Positions 24,068 to 32,958 of a stretch of DNA of 64,000 nucleotides are shown here, one piece after another. The first letter of the stretch is position 1. Each line of letters begins with the position of its first letter. The position numbers and the translations under genes were made by a program. The stretch spans positions 62,001 to 126,000 of the forward strand of contig JBFMHE010000007.1 in the NCBI GenBank assembly GCA_040752355.1, given 5' to 3'. This DNA comes from Nitrospirota bacterium (lineage in GTDB: Bacteria > Nitrospirota > Thermodesulfovibrionia > Thermodesulfovibrionales > Dissulfurispiraceae). The notes below the pieces were generated by a model. That model saw only the letters and a program-made list of their open reading frames with translations. It ran no database searches and was not told the DNA's origin.

Positions 24068-26272
24068 CTATGCGATGATGGGATCCATCGACAATGCCGG
24101 ATGTCCCGCAGCGGAGAGATGCTCCAGAAGCTTCTCCGAATCCTCGCAGATCGTCTCGTCGGCGATCATATCGAGGAAGGTGGGGATACCGATCTCATCG
24201 CACTGCTTCTGGAAATCGTCCTTGATCCTCTCCTTGAGCGACTTGGGCATCCAGACGATTCTCTTGATGCCGCCGTCGCCGTAGAGGAATTTCCTGCTCG
24301 GGATGAAGTTCACGCCGATACCCATGAAGCCGGGGGTCTGGGCGCCGCCGCCGACAGTGCCGGCGAGAGTCGAGAACTTCATGCCGATAGGGGTCATCCC
24401 GGTAAATCCTCTGTTGACGATCATGACGCCGTTCGCCTCGGGGATGATCGCGACGATGCACTCGAAGCACCCGCAGGAGGTCATGGGGTTTTCCATGATC
24501 GTATAGAGGTTGAGGGTTTCTACAGCGCCGCCGGTCGCCTTCTTCAGGTACTCGTCAACGCCGGTGAAGCGTCCGAGCTTGGCATCGATCACGTCACCTT
24601 TCTGAATAGGCTGGTTGCCGCCGGTAGGATCGATTTCGAATGCGGCCTTGCCGTCAAGCCAGTTGTAGGCGCCGCAGAGCCCGAGCCGCTCGGGAGTGAT
24701 GACGCAGGCGTGGCTCGGGGCAAAGGACTGGCAGAGCAGGCAGGAGTAGTAGGTGTCCACCGCCTCGTCCGTAAGGCTTCCGAGTCTCTGGTCACGCTCC
24801 TTGTAGGCGGCCCGCGCCTCTTCGAGCTGCTTGTTGACATCGGCCTCGTTGATATACAGCTTGACCTGCACCTTGTCGACAATGGATCTGAAGCGATTGT
24901 GGGTCATAGTCGCCTGAATGAGGCCGAGGTGCTCGAGGGTGAAGCCTTCTTTCTTGGCATTGGTGCTGATTCGTACCCAGTTGATGTCGCGCTGACCCAT
25001 ATGCCACACGCCCTGGGCCTCGTTGATATTGGAGTGTACTTTTCTCTCGATAACGGATTCGAAGTCCTTCTGCATCTTGCGGCCCGCGACCTCGATGACC
25101 ATGCCGAGGGGCAGCTTGCCGCCTTTCTCGTAGAGCTCCTGCCAGCTGTCGCCGATGACGATAACCTTGTTATCCTCGGGGATATCCTCGAGCTCGACCA
25201 TCTTGACCCACTCGAAGGCGGGCGTCCGCTGGCCGCCGAACTCGATGAAGGTGTCCTCTTTCCTGATCCTCTCACCCTCGAAGGCCGGGCCGTAGGAGAC
25301 CGGGATCGGCGGCTTCTCGACGATGATCTTGAGGCCCCGCAGCTCGATGCCCCTCTGGACGATCTTCGAATGGTCGAGCTCTTTGTCGACTTCCTCATAA
25401 GTACAGACGCCCGTGGGATGGATAACGGGGACATCGGTGTCGGCGATCGCAGGGAATCCCATATTGATGGCGCCGGCGCCGGTGGTCCACTTGATGTCGT
25501 CCAACGGACCGAGGGCGATCGCGAACGCGAAGACCCTGTCCTTCTGGTACTTCAGGTGCTCTTTATAGTCACCGGGCTTCTTGCCGCCGAAGATGAGGGA
25601 GGCCCTGATCGCCCAGTCGAGGGCATACAGGGTATGAATCGTGTCGGGCCCCAGCGGAACGATACGCGCGTCCCATCCGAGCTCGACGCCCTTTCTCAGG
25701 AGCTGTTTCGTAACGCTGTCGCCGTTGGATTCTCCGGAAAGGAAGGTCAGGATGTTCTTTTCCTGGAGCTCCCTTACTATGGTTACCGCGATATCGTCGG
25801 TGGGAGCCGCCCCGAGGATGGCGGCGAATCCCGGCATCGAGCCGTCGACGAGCTGGATACCGAGGTTCCTCTGGATGGTATCGGAAATGAAACCGTTATA
25901 CACATACCCTGTTTCAGGGTCCTTGCAGGGCTCGAGCCCGTTGATATACCGCAGGGCGAGAATGATCTCCTCGGCGAACAGCGTAGCCATGCCGGAATCG
26001 AGGGCCTCGCCGAGATAAGGGGTCCACATCTTCTCTTCCGGCTCCGGGTGCTGCAGTTCCTTAGCAAAACCGAGGGCGGTCTTCATATCGCCCAGGGTCT
26101 TGACCGCGAATCCGGTCATTGCGTAAATCATGGGAAGGTGGAACGCGGTGTCGGGGAACTCGAACGCAAAATCGTTTCCCTTCTCCGCGATCGCCTTCTC
26201 GAGCATCTCCTCAGCCTGCGCAACAAGGGTGTTCGCGCCTCTGATGGCTGCTGTGGCAATGAGCTTTGACAT
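24068..26272 (-). CDS. acsB: acetyl-CoA synthase (CO-methylating), CODH/ACS complex
   Basis: AcsB joins CO, a methyl group from the corrinoid protein and CoA into acetyl-CoA at its Ni-Ni-Fe4S4 A-cluster. At 734 residues it has the length of the bacterial enzyme, including the N-terminal CODH-contacting domain that archaeal CdhC lacks. The A-cluster ligands are visible: CLLCQSFAPSHAC, LGLCGAYNW and the Cys-Gly-Cys in TSCGCFEC, followed by TLAGTVGGGAQTPGFMG. GGAGG precedes the ATG. It lies between acsC and cooS in the operon. Confidence 0.97.
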   Translation of the reverse strand: MSKLIATAAIRGANTLVAQAEEMLEKAIAEKGNDFAFEFPDTAFHLPMIYAMTGFAVKTLGDMKTALGFAKELQHPEPEEKMWTPYLGEALDSGMATLFAEEIILALRYINGLEPCKDPETGYVYNGFISDTIQRNLGIQLVDGSMPGFAAILGAAPTDDIAVTIVRELQEKNILTFLSGESNGDSVTKQLLRKGVELGWDARIVPLGPDTIHTLYALDWAIRASLIFGGKKPGDYKEHLKYQKDRVFAFAIALGPLDDIKWTTGAGAINMGFPAIADTDVPVIHPTGVCTYEEVDKELDHSKIVQRGIELRGLKIIVEKPPIPVSYGPAFEGERIRKEDTFIEFGGQRTPAFEWVKMVELEDIPEDNKVIVIGDSWQELYEKGGKLPLGMVIEVAGRKMQKDFESVIERKVHSNINEAQGVWHMGQRDINWVRISTNAKKEGFTLEHLGLIQATMTHNRFRSIVDKVQVKLYINEADVNKQLEEARAAYKERDQRLGSLTDEAVDTYYSCLLCQSFAPSHACVITPERLGLCGAYNWLDGKAAFEIDPTGGNQPIQKGDVIDAKLGRFTGVDEYLKKATGGAVETLNLYTIMENPMTSCGCFECIVAIIPEANGVMIVNRGFTGMTPIGMKFSTLAGTVGGGAQTPGFMGIGVNFIPSRKFLYGDGGIKRIVWMPKSLKERIKDDFQKQCDEIGIPTFLDMIADETICEDSEKLLEHLSAAGHPALSMDPIIA

Positions 26273-26342
26273 CCTGACCTCCTGGAGTCTAACCTTTCTT
26301 AGGTTTATTGAGTGTTACTAACATTTTAGTATAAATTACCCG

Positions 26343-27680
26343 CTACCGTGCTTTCAAGAAAGCAGGCAGCCCGTTCGCCTCTCTCGGCCCCACCGTCACC
26401 TTCCAGCCCGGGAGCTTCTCCTCTATCGCGCCGCTCAGGATCGCCACATACCCGGGGATGATCAGCTCCTTGTTCTTGATCTCGTTCTCGATGCCGCTCT
26501 CCTGGAGAAAGGCGGCGATCTTCGATGCGGTGAACTTGCCCGCAGCCCAGCCGGTGAGCACCGAGAGCCCCTCGCTGTCGAGGACCGCGAGCCTGCAGGG
26601 CACCTTGCTGTTCTCGATCTCGCCCGAGACGATGAAGTAGGTGAGGGAGAAGTTCGTCGTGATGAGCAGCGGCGACTCGGGGGAGGGCTCGCCGATCTTG
26701 TAGATCTTCTGCTCCACCTGCATCGGCACCTGCGGGTCGGTGTAGATGTTCTGCCGCAGGGTGAAGAGGGCGAGGTTCTTCCACCGCTCGATGCTGTTCA
26801 TGACGACGATGGAAGCGTACTTCGCCACGCCGAGCATGCCGAGGAGCAGCTCGAGCATGCGGTCGTCCCGCTGGGCGAAGGTGATCACCGGGTAGCCGAC
26901 GGACTTCACGTTCTTCTTCACCGCCGCTCTCCTGATGAACGTATTCTGCTCGAGGATCTCCTTAGCGGTCCGCGCGCCGCCGTCGATCACCATGTCCTCC
27001 ACGCCGAGGCCCTTGATCTTCTCGGTAAGGTCCGTGAGCTCACCGAGCCCCTTTGCGGCGACGCCGAGGGTGACCTTGTAATTCTTCGCCAGTCCTGCCA
27101 GCGCCTCTGCATTGGAAGCATTAGCGCCGTAGAGGATAGGCTTTTTGTCGCCGACGATCTTGAGCGCCGCTTCCGCAGCCGCCGCATTGCCCGTCCCGAG
27201 GATCAGGGAGACTCCCGGGGCCTTGGCGGCGATCGCCTTCACCGCGCCCTCGAACGTGCCGGCGTCGCTGGAGGCGTTGTTCACGAAGATCGCATCGACT
27301 CTCAGCCTCTGGCCGACGCGCTCGATCTCCGAGTTGAGCACCCCGTCGACGATCGTGCCGATCTCAGCCTCGGACATCGTGTCCTTCACCTCGACGGCAA
27401 AGGCGCAGGGGTTCACGAACTTCTTTTCGTGCCTGAAGAGGACCGTCTCCTCGCCCATCTTCATCGCCTTGTCGCCCGCGCCGAGCGTAATCGGCCGCAC
27501 GGGAGGAGCGGACGCCTCGCCGAGAATCCTCTTCGCCTCTTCGGAGACGTCGGGGCACGAATCCAGCGTCGCCTGCCGCTGGGCGAGCTTCATGGCAAAG
27601 GCGAGACAGGTCGGGTGCCCGCACTTCTTGCAGTTGGTTTTCGGAAGCAGCTTGAATATTTCAACGCCTGACAGAGCCAT
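26343..27680 (-). CDS. acsC: corrinoid iron-sulfur protein, large subunit
   Basis: The 445-residue protein starts with the 4Fe-4S motif CKKCGHPTCLAFAMK and a further cysteine in LDSCPDVSE. A TIM-barrel part and a C-terminal B12-binding part follow. With AcsD it carries the methyl group on cobalt between AcsE and AcsB, and the cluster reactivates oxidised cobalt. GGGAGG precedes the ATG. The order acsD-acsC-acsB is that of a bacterial acs operon. Confidence 0.95.
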   Translation of the reverse strand: MALSGVEIFKLLPKTNCKKCGHPTCLAFAMKLAQRQATLDSCPDVSEEAKRILGEASAPPVRPITLGAGDKAMKMGEETVLFRHEKKFVNPCAFAVEVKDTMSEAEIGTIVDGVLNSEIERVGQRLRVDAIFVNNASSDAGTFEGAVKAIAAKAPGVSLILGTGNAAAAEAALKIVGDKKPILYGANASNAEALAGLAKNYKVTLGVAAKGLGELTDLTEKIKGLGVEDMVIDGGARTAKEILEQNTFIRRAAVKKNVKSVGYPVITFAQRDDRMLELLLGMLGVAKYASIVVMNSIERWKNLALFTLRQNIYTDPQVPMQVEQKIYKIGEPSPESPLLITTNFSLTYFIVSGEIENSKVPCRLAVLDSEGLSVLTGWAAGKFTASKIAAFLQESGIENEIKNKELIIPGYVAILSGAIEEKLPGWKVTVGPREANGLPAFLKAR

Positions 27681-27695
27681 ATAGTCTTACCTCCC

Positions 27696-28634
27696 TTACA
27701 TTAATTCGTCGATGAATTTTTCGACGGCCTTGACCGCCTCGGGATGCCGCATGATGAGCAGCTCGGCGCCGGCCATCATCAGCGCGCCGGCGGTGGTGAC
27801 TTCCCAGGCGATGCTCCGCTCCTCGAGCGAGCCGCCTATCGGGAGGTCGGCCTCGGAGGCCTGGGCCTCTTTCACCTTCCACGCATAAAACCCTACGTCG
27901 GCGAGCATCGGCTGCTGCATGGTCACATCGTTCTGGGTGAGCGCCGCGAGCCTGATGCGCTCCATGACCGAGTAGGTGTATTCGAGGCCGTAGCCCAGCG
28001 CCGACGACATCGGGTCGGTGAGTATCTTCTCTTTATCGAACCCCATCTGGGTGATGAGGATGTTGAGCTGCTTGGAAAGGTTGATATCGAGCTCGGACAT
28101 GGCGATCAGTTTGTGGTCGTTCGCCATCGCCGCGGCAGCGATCGTCTTGTAGTTGGCCTCCTGGGCCTTGCCGATGACGCAGTTCTTTCCCTTCGCTGCC
28201 TCGGCGACGGCGACGAGCACCGCCGAATCCTTTTCGACGTGGTTGCTGCCGAGGATGATCAGGGGAACCTTGATCGCGGCGAGGACATCCTTGACGGTCT
28301 TTGCAGCGTCTTCCGGCGACCGGTTGTCGCGGTCGGGATGGGTGCCGACGAGCCTGAGGGTGATCGCCTTCGCTTTCAGCTCGTTCTGGCAGTACTGGGC
28401 CCACTTCACCGGGTCAGCCGATACGGCGGCGTACGGCTTCTTCACCATGTCGGGCCAGTCTTCGGGAGCTACATCCTGGACTTCATACGCAACGAGCGGC
28501 CTGTTGGGCACATTCCCTTCGAAGGCATGGAAGGGGAGCACATTCTCTCCGCCGATCCTGGCAGCGCCCTCGGTGCCGATGGTAACCTCATACACTTTTC
28601 CTGAGTACGTCTCTTTCGGTGCAGCAAAAGCCAT
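27696..28634 (-). CDS. acsD: corrinoid iron-sulfur protein, small subunit
   Basis: The 312-residue protein is the TIM-barrel small subunit of the corrinoid iron-sulfur protein, which forms a heterodimer with AcsC and helps hold the cobamide. Typical segments are PLVAYEVQDVAP near the start, LILGSNHVEKDSAVL in the barrel, and DPMSSALGYGLEYTYSVMERIR. It ends 15 bases before acsC begins and follows acsE by about 10 bases. Confidence 0.93.
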   Translation of the reverse strand: MAFAAPKETYSGKVYEVTIGTEGAARIGGENVLPFHAFEGNVPNRPLVAYEVQDVAPEDWPDMVKKPYAAVSADPVKWAQYCQNELKAKAITLRLVGTHPDRDNRSPEDAAKTVKDVLAAIKVPLIILGSNHVEKDSAVLVAVAEAAKGKNCVIGKAQEANYKTIAAAAMANDHKLIAMSELDINLSKQLNILITQMGFDKEKILTDPMSSALGYGLEYTYSVMERIRLAALTQNDVTMQQPMLADVGFYAWKVKEAQASEADLPIGGSLEERSIAWEVTTAGALMMAGAELLIMRHPEAVKAVEKFIDELM

Positions 28635-28643
28635 GGTAACCTC

Positions 28644-29426
28644 CTACATTTCGAGATAGGAATGTGCGTAAAGGGTGTTGCCCGTTATCACATCGATGGT
28701 TTTTACGGTCTCGACCACCTCATGCGGGTCGGCGATCGCCGCCGTCAATCCCTCGTACATGAGCAGCGCGAGATAGTATTTATTCAGAATGGGTCTGAGC
28801 GGCTTGGGACAGCCGTTCGATATATTGCTGAGGCCGACGACGGTCTTCATCGGAGGGTCATTGAGCTCCTGGAACATCTTGATCGCCTGAACGACCTTGA
28901 TGGCCTGGTCCTGCGTCGTGGCGATCTGGAGCACGAGGGGATCGAGGTAGAGGTCCTCGAGAGGAAGGCCGTACTCCATGGCGCGCGCCATGATCTCCGA
29001 AGCGATGGCGGCGCGCTCTTCGGCATCGGCGGGAAGGCCGCCTTTTCCTACGGTGAGGCCGATGACCTGGCAGCTGTACTTCGCGCCGAGCTCGAGGATG
29101 GGAAACCGCTCGGGGTCGTTGGAGGTGGAGTTGATGAGCGCCCGTCCCCATTCATTATTATGGACCTTGAGACCCGCCTCGATCGCCTTGAAGTTCGTCG
29201 TATCGAGGCAGATGGGCAGCGGCACCACCTCCTGGATGGTGGTCACCATCCACTGCATCAAATCTTCTCCCCCGTCTTCCGCAGGGCCGATATTCGCATC
29301 GATCATGCCCGCTCCCTGCTTCCACTGGTTCGTGGCTATCTCTTGAATAGGCCCTTTGTCCTTCTTCATCATAGCCTCCCGGACCCGCTTGGCTATAATG
29401 CTCAACTTCTCCCCGATTACCAGCAT
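28644..29426 (-). CDS. acsE: methyltetrahydrofolate:corrinoid iron-sulfur protein methyltransferase
   Basis: AcsE moves the methyl group from methyl-tetrahydropterin to the cobalt of AcsCD. I use the ATG at 29426 (AAAGGAG upstream), giving 260 residues, as is normal for this pterin-binding TIM barrel; a start at 29465 has no ribosome-binding site. Family segments include MIDANIGPA, LPICLDTTNF, ALINSTSNDPERFP and VGLSNISNGCPKPLRPILN. It is the first acs gene after cooC, with 184 AT-rich bases between, which may contain a second promoter. Confidence 0.95.
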   Translation of the reverse strand: MLVIGEKLSIIAKRVREAMMKKDKGPIQEIATNQWKQGAGMIDANIGPAEDGGEDLMQWMVTTIQEVVPLPICLDTTNFKAIEAGLKVHNNEWGRALINSTSNDPERFPILELGAKYSCQVIGLTVGKGGLPADAEERAAIASEIMARAMEYGLPLEDLYLDPLVLQIATTQDQAIKVVQAIKMFQELNDPPMKTVVGLSNISNGCPKPLRPILNKYYLALLMYEGLTAAIADPHEVVETVKTIDVITGNTLYAHSYLEM

Positions 29427-29456
29427 CTCTCTTCTCCTTTCCGTTGCAGAATATAG

Positions 29457-29470
29457 TTTGTTCAAACAAA
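29457..29470. promoter_or_regulatory. TTTGTT-CA-AACAAA palindrome upstream of acsE
   Basis: Two perfect 6-base arms flank two central bases in the very AT-rich gap between cooC and acsE, about 30 bases before the acsE start. It could be a regulator site. I found no convincing -35/-10 pair next to it. Confidence 0.35.
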
Positions 29471-29610
29471 ATCGTTGAATATTAACGAAAATATAAACGA
29501 TTAATGTATCACAAAACGAAACCGTATTGTCATGAGTTTATTTTATGCATCTATAAACGACATCCGGCATGCTCGGGGGCCTTCGCCGTATAAGGGCGCC
29601 CTTACGCTGC

Positions 29611-30378
29611 CTACGGTATCTGCAACGACTGGAGAATAGAATAGAGCGCTTGTACCGCCCTGGCATCCTCGGGGAGCTCGAAGACCGGCTTTCCCTCCAG
29701 GTCGTACTTGAAGATCATTTCATCCTGGGGGACCAGCCCCGCCACCACGACACCGGCCTTCTCGGCCATTTTCCTCAGCTCTTCGCCTTCGTATCCTATC
29801 ACCCGGTTTATGATCAGCACTCTTCTTTCTACCTCGAGCTGCAGCTCATCGACGAGCCTGTTGATCCGCTCCGCGGTCATGACGCCCTTTACCGTCGGGT
29901 CGCTGACGATGATCAGCAGATCGACCCTGTGCGTCGTCCTCCGGCTCAGATGCTCCATGCCCGCTTCGTTGTCGATGACCACATAGGGATATTTCTCGGA
30001 GAGCAGATCGGTGTATTTCCGGATGATGTTATTGGCGGCGCAGTAACAGCCGGGACCTTCCGGCCTCCCCATCACCATGAGATCAAAACCCTTCGCCTCG
30101 ATGATGGATTGCTGCACCTGGTAGTCGAAGAGCTGCTCCATCGACATGCCGCCCGGCCTGTCGCCGCCGCCCCTGACCGCCTGCAGGGACTCTTCTCTCA
30201 GGCTCCCGATGGTCGCATGCACGTCGAGTCCGAGGGCCTCATTCAGGCAGGCGTTGCTGTCTGCGTCCACGGCGAGGACAGGACCTCTCCTCCTGCTCAC
30301 CAGATATTTGACCACGAGCCCGGCGAGGCTCGTCTTTCCTGTTCCTCCCTTGCCTGCAAAGGCTATTGTGAAGGCCAC
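29611..30378 (-). CDS. cooC: CODH nickel-insertion accessory ATPase
   Basis: CooC is a MinD-family ATPase that loads nickel into CODH or ACS. I start it at the GTG at 30378, which follows an AGGAGG and puts the deviant Walker A motif FAGKGGTGKTS directly after the N-terminus as in the family; the longer frame to 30450 adds 24 unrelated residues. Other signatures are VLAVDADSNACLNEALG, the C-x-C-type metal region around GPGCYCAANN, and VIDNEAGMEHLSRR. It is the first gene upstream of the acs operon, on the same strand. Confidence 0.9.
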   Translation of the reverse strand: MAFTIAFAGKGGTGKTSLAGLVVKYLVSRRRGPVLAVDADSNACLNEALGLDVHATIGSLREESLQAVRGGGDRPGGMSMEQLFDYQVQQSIIEAKGFDLMVMGRPEGPGCYCAANNIIRKYTDLLSEKYPYVVIDNEAGMEHLSRRTTHRVDLLIIVSDPTVKGVMTAERINRLVDELQLEVERRVLIINRVIGYEGEELRKMAEKAGVVVAGLVPQDEMIFKYDLEGKPVFELPEDARAVQALYSILQSLQIP

Positions 30379-30537
30379 CTCTGAGCTCCTCCTGGAAAAT
30401 GCGCTCTCTACGGTTTTTACCGGCAGGATACAGTTATGCGTGCGACGCAACTACAGCGACAGCTATCTGTCTCTGCCTTCATTACTATGTTCAGCCTTTG
30501 ACTTTCAATGCAGCACGATCAAGCCGGAAGGGCTGCC

Positions 30538-31185
30538 CTACTCCATACGCTCCAGGATTCCGGGCAATTCGAACATACTTTCTATTATAAAATCAGAACC
30601 ACGTAAAAAGTCCAATGTTTTGTAACCGTAGGTAACACTCACGGTCCTGATCCCTGCCGCTTTCCCCGCCTCGATGTCGTAATTACTATCGCCGACCATG
30701 ACCGCATCACGAGCATTAATACCAAATCTATCAAGGACATAGAGAATAGGCAGCGGCGAGGGCTTCCGCTCCTCCGTCGTGTCGCTACCAACAATTATAT
30801 CAAGGTACTTAGCAAGTGCCAACTTTTCAAGAATCTTGACGGAGAGCGCCTCCCGCTTGTTCGAAATCACCGCTTTCCGGCAGCCCGTCAACTGTTCCAG
30901 GGTCTCCCGTACGCCGGGATAGACCGTCGTCTCGTCCACGAGATGCTCCGCATAGTACGCCAGAAAACGGTCAACAAGCGCATCACGACCGGCGTTAAGG
31001 TGTTCTTTAGCGATGACCTTCTCCATCAACCGGGTAACCCCTTCCCCGATGAGGCCGATGGTCTCCTTGACCGTGAGCGGTTGAACACCGTACGGCGCTA
31101 TGGCATGATTGACGGCATTGGCGATATCGCGGCTCGAGTCAACAAGAGTTCCGTCGAGATCGAAGATGATGAGCTCAATCGGCAT
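30538..31185 (-). CDS. gph: HAD-family phosphatase, phosphoglycolate-phosphatase-like
   Basis: The 215-residue protein begins IELIIFDLDGTLVDSS (nucleophile Asp of HAD motif I), has a helical cap, VISNKRE (motif II), the lysine region EERKPSPLP, and AVMVGDSNYDIEAGKAAG (motif III/IV). It is most like phosphoglycolate phosphatase; pyrophosphatase PpaX is an alternative in the same family. The start at 31185 places motif I at the N-terminus as usual; an in-frame extension to 31314 has no family similarity. It is monocistronic and divergent from the small membrane peptide. Confidence 0.85.
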   Translation of the reverse strand: MPIELIIFDLDGTLVDSSRDIANAVNHAIAPYGVQPLTVKETIGLIGEGVTRLMEKVIAKEHLNAGRDALVDRFLAYYAEHLVDETTVYPGVRETLEQLTGCRKAVISNKREALSVKILEKLALAKYLDIIVGSDTTEERKPSPLPILYVLDRFGINARDAVMVGDSNYDIEAGKAAGIRTVSVTYGYKTLDFLRGSDFIIESMFELPGILERME

Positions 31186-31267
31186 CCTTATACTGTAATA
31201 AAAAGGAGCGGCAAAGCTCAATCGCCACGGTCTCCCGCCGCGCTCTCCCGATAAAGGCGCAAGGGGC

Positions 31268-31296
31268 TTGAGTAAATGACTCTGGAAATGTAATAT
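31268..31296 (+). promoter_or_regulatory. candidate promoter of 44-aa membrane peptide
   Basis: TTGAGT and TAATAT are separated by exactly 17 bases. The -10 box ends 9 bases before the ATG at 31306, so the start codon would be at about +4. Confidence 0.55.
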
Positions 31297-31305
31297 AGGG
31301 GAACT

Positions 31306-31440
31306 ATGCTCCACAAGGACTATGGAACCTTCGGGCTCGTCTCGGTCTCACGGAAGAAAGCCCAGAAGATCGCCAGGATCGTCATCGCAGCGCTCGTCTC
31401 TGTTGCCGCAGCGTTTCTTCTCTTCCTCTATGCACAGTAA
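31306..31440 (+). CDS. 44-residue single-pass membrane peptide
   Basis: This short frame encodes a basic, polar N-terminal half (HKDYGTFGLVSVSRKKAQK) and a C-terminal hydrophobic helix of about 20 residues ending at the C-terminus (IVIAALVSVAAAFLLFLYAQ). That is the layout of a tail-anchored small membrane protein. AGGGGA lies a few bases before the ATG, and a -35/-10 pair sits directly upstream. It precedes trmFO by 126 bases on the same strand. No family is recognised. Confidence 0.6.
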   Translation: MLHKDYGTFGLVSVSRKKAQKIARIVIAALVSVAAAFLLFLYAQ

Positions 31441-31566
31441 CGCAGGCGCGCACGCTCGCTCGCGATATCGCCTTCTCCCCGATCCGCACGCTCCCGGAGC
31501 GCCCTCCGGCGAGAGCCCGCGCGCTGCCGCCACGGCGGAGCGAGGGCATACCGTTCGACAACCGTC

Positions 31567-32910
31567 ATGGCGGAACTCATCATCATAGGCGGCGGACTCG
31601 CCGGAAGTGAAGCAGCGTGGCAGGCCGCAAGACAGGGTGCGGAGGTCGTGCTCTTCGAGATGCGCCCCCTTCACATGACCGAGGCGCACCGGACACCGCT
31701 CCTCGGCGAATTGGTCTGCTCGAATTCGCTCCGCTCGCAGGAGCTCGCCACCGGTCCCGGGCTGCTGAAAAAAGAGCTCGAAATCGCCGGCTCCCTGGTC
31801 ATGAACGCTGCACGGGCGGCTGCGGTCTCCGCCGGCTCGGCGCTCGCCGTCGACAGGACGCTCTTCGCCGAATTCATTACGAAGTCCCTGGAGCGGCATC
31901 CGCGCATCACCGTCGTCAGAGAGGAAGTGAAGGAGATACCCGGCTCCCTCGCGGTCCTCGCCACCGGGCCGCTCACCTCGGGAGCGATGGCCGAGGCGTT
32001 GCGGTCGCTCGTGGGCGGAGAGTATCTCTACTTCTACGACGCCGTGGCCCCCATCATCGACGCCGGGAGCATCGATTACGGAAAGGCCTACCGGGCCTCG
32101 CGCTACGGCAAGGGGGGCGATGATTACGTCAATTGCCCGATGACCAGGGAGGAGTACGAGCGCTTCTACGATGCCCTGCGTGAAGCCGACACCGTACACT
32201 GCCGCGCCTTCGAGGACATCAAGGTCTTCGAGGGCTGCATGCCGGTCGAGGTGATGGCCGAACGGGGAAGGGACACCCTCAGGTTCGGTCCGCTCAAGCC
32301 GGTAGGGCTTCCCGACCCGCAGACCGGGAAGATCCCCTATGCCGTGGTGCAGCTGAGGCCCGAGAATAGAGAGAAGACGGCGTACAACATGGTGGGGTTC
32401 CAGACACGGTTGAAGTGGCCCGAGCAGAAGAAGGTCTTCAGGCTGATCCCGGGCATGGAGCAGGCGGAATTCCTGAGGTTCGGGAGCATGCACCGCAACA
32501 CGTTCATCAACGCTCCCCTGCATCTCGACAACGACCTTACCTTCAAAGGCAGAGACACGCTCTACGGGGCAGGACAGATCACCGGGGTAGAAGGCTATAT
32601 CGAATCGACCGCCATGGGCCTTCTTGCAGGCGTGCATGCGGCGCGGAGGCTCCGGGGCAAGCCGGCGCTGCTGCCGCCGCGGGCCTCGGCACACGGGAGT
32701 CTCGTTGCCCACCTCACCGGGTCCGATCCCCGTCTCTTCCAGCCGAGCAATATCAATTTCGGGCTCCTCCCTGCCGGCGACGGGACGATCCTCGGAATAC
32801 GCGATAAAAAAATGCGGCGCGCCGCGATGGCCGACGTTGCATTACGGGAGTGGTCCGCGTATAGTTATACCATGGGACTCAATGGAGAGCCCCGGGCTCC
32901 CGATAAGTAA
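31567..32910 (+). CDS. trmFO: methylenetetrahydrofolate-tRNA-(uracil-5-)-methyltransferase
   Basis: TrmFO makes m5U54 in tRNA using folate and FADH2. The 447-residue protein shows the FAD-binding start IIIGGGLAGSEAAWQAARQG, then MRPLHMTEAHRT, LVCSNSLRS, YYFYDAVAPI-type text around YLYFYDAVAPII, FEGCMPVEVMAERG, and the C-terminal GQITGVEGYIESTAMGLLAG. It begins the run trmFO-xerC-hslV-hslU, an order also found in Firmicutes and other bacteria. Folate use agrees with the acs genes nearby. Confidence 0.95.
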   Translation: MAELIIIGGGLAGSEAAWQAARQGAEVVLFEMRPLHMTEAHRTPLLGELVCSNSLRSQELATGPGLLKKELEIAGSLVMNAARAAAVSAGSALAVDRTLFAEFITKSLERHPRITVVREEVKEIPGSLAVLATGPLTSGAMAEALRSLVGGEYLYFYDAVAPIIDAGSIDYGKAYRASRYGKGGDDYVNCPMTREEYERFYDALREADTVHCRAFEDIKVFEGCMPVEVMAERGRDTLRFGPLKPVGLPDPQTGKIPYAVVQLRPENREKTAYNMVGFQTRLKWPEQKKVFRLIPGMEQAEFLRFGSMHRNTFINAPLHLDNDLTFKGRDTLYGAGQITGVEGYIESTAMGLLAGVHAARRLRGKPALLPPRASAHGSLVAHLTGSDPRLFQPSNINFGLLPAGDGTILGIRDKKMRRAAMADVALREWSAYSYTMGLNGEPRAPDK

Positions 32911-32958
32911 TAGACTGCAGCCGGCCGGCACGGCGGCAGCAGGAGACGAGACCGCGTA

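Noticed and set aside
22014-26269. Long plus-strand frames (658 and 722 codons) opposite cooS and acsB
   Set aside because: Shadow frames of the CODH/ACS genes; no start signals, no motifs, and the minus-strand proteins carry every expected metal ligand.
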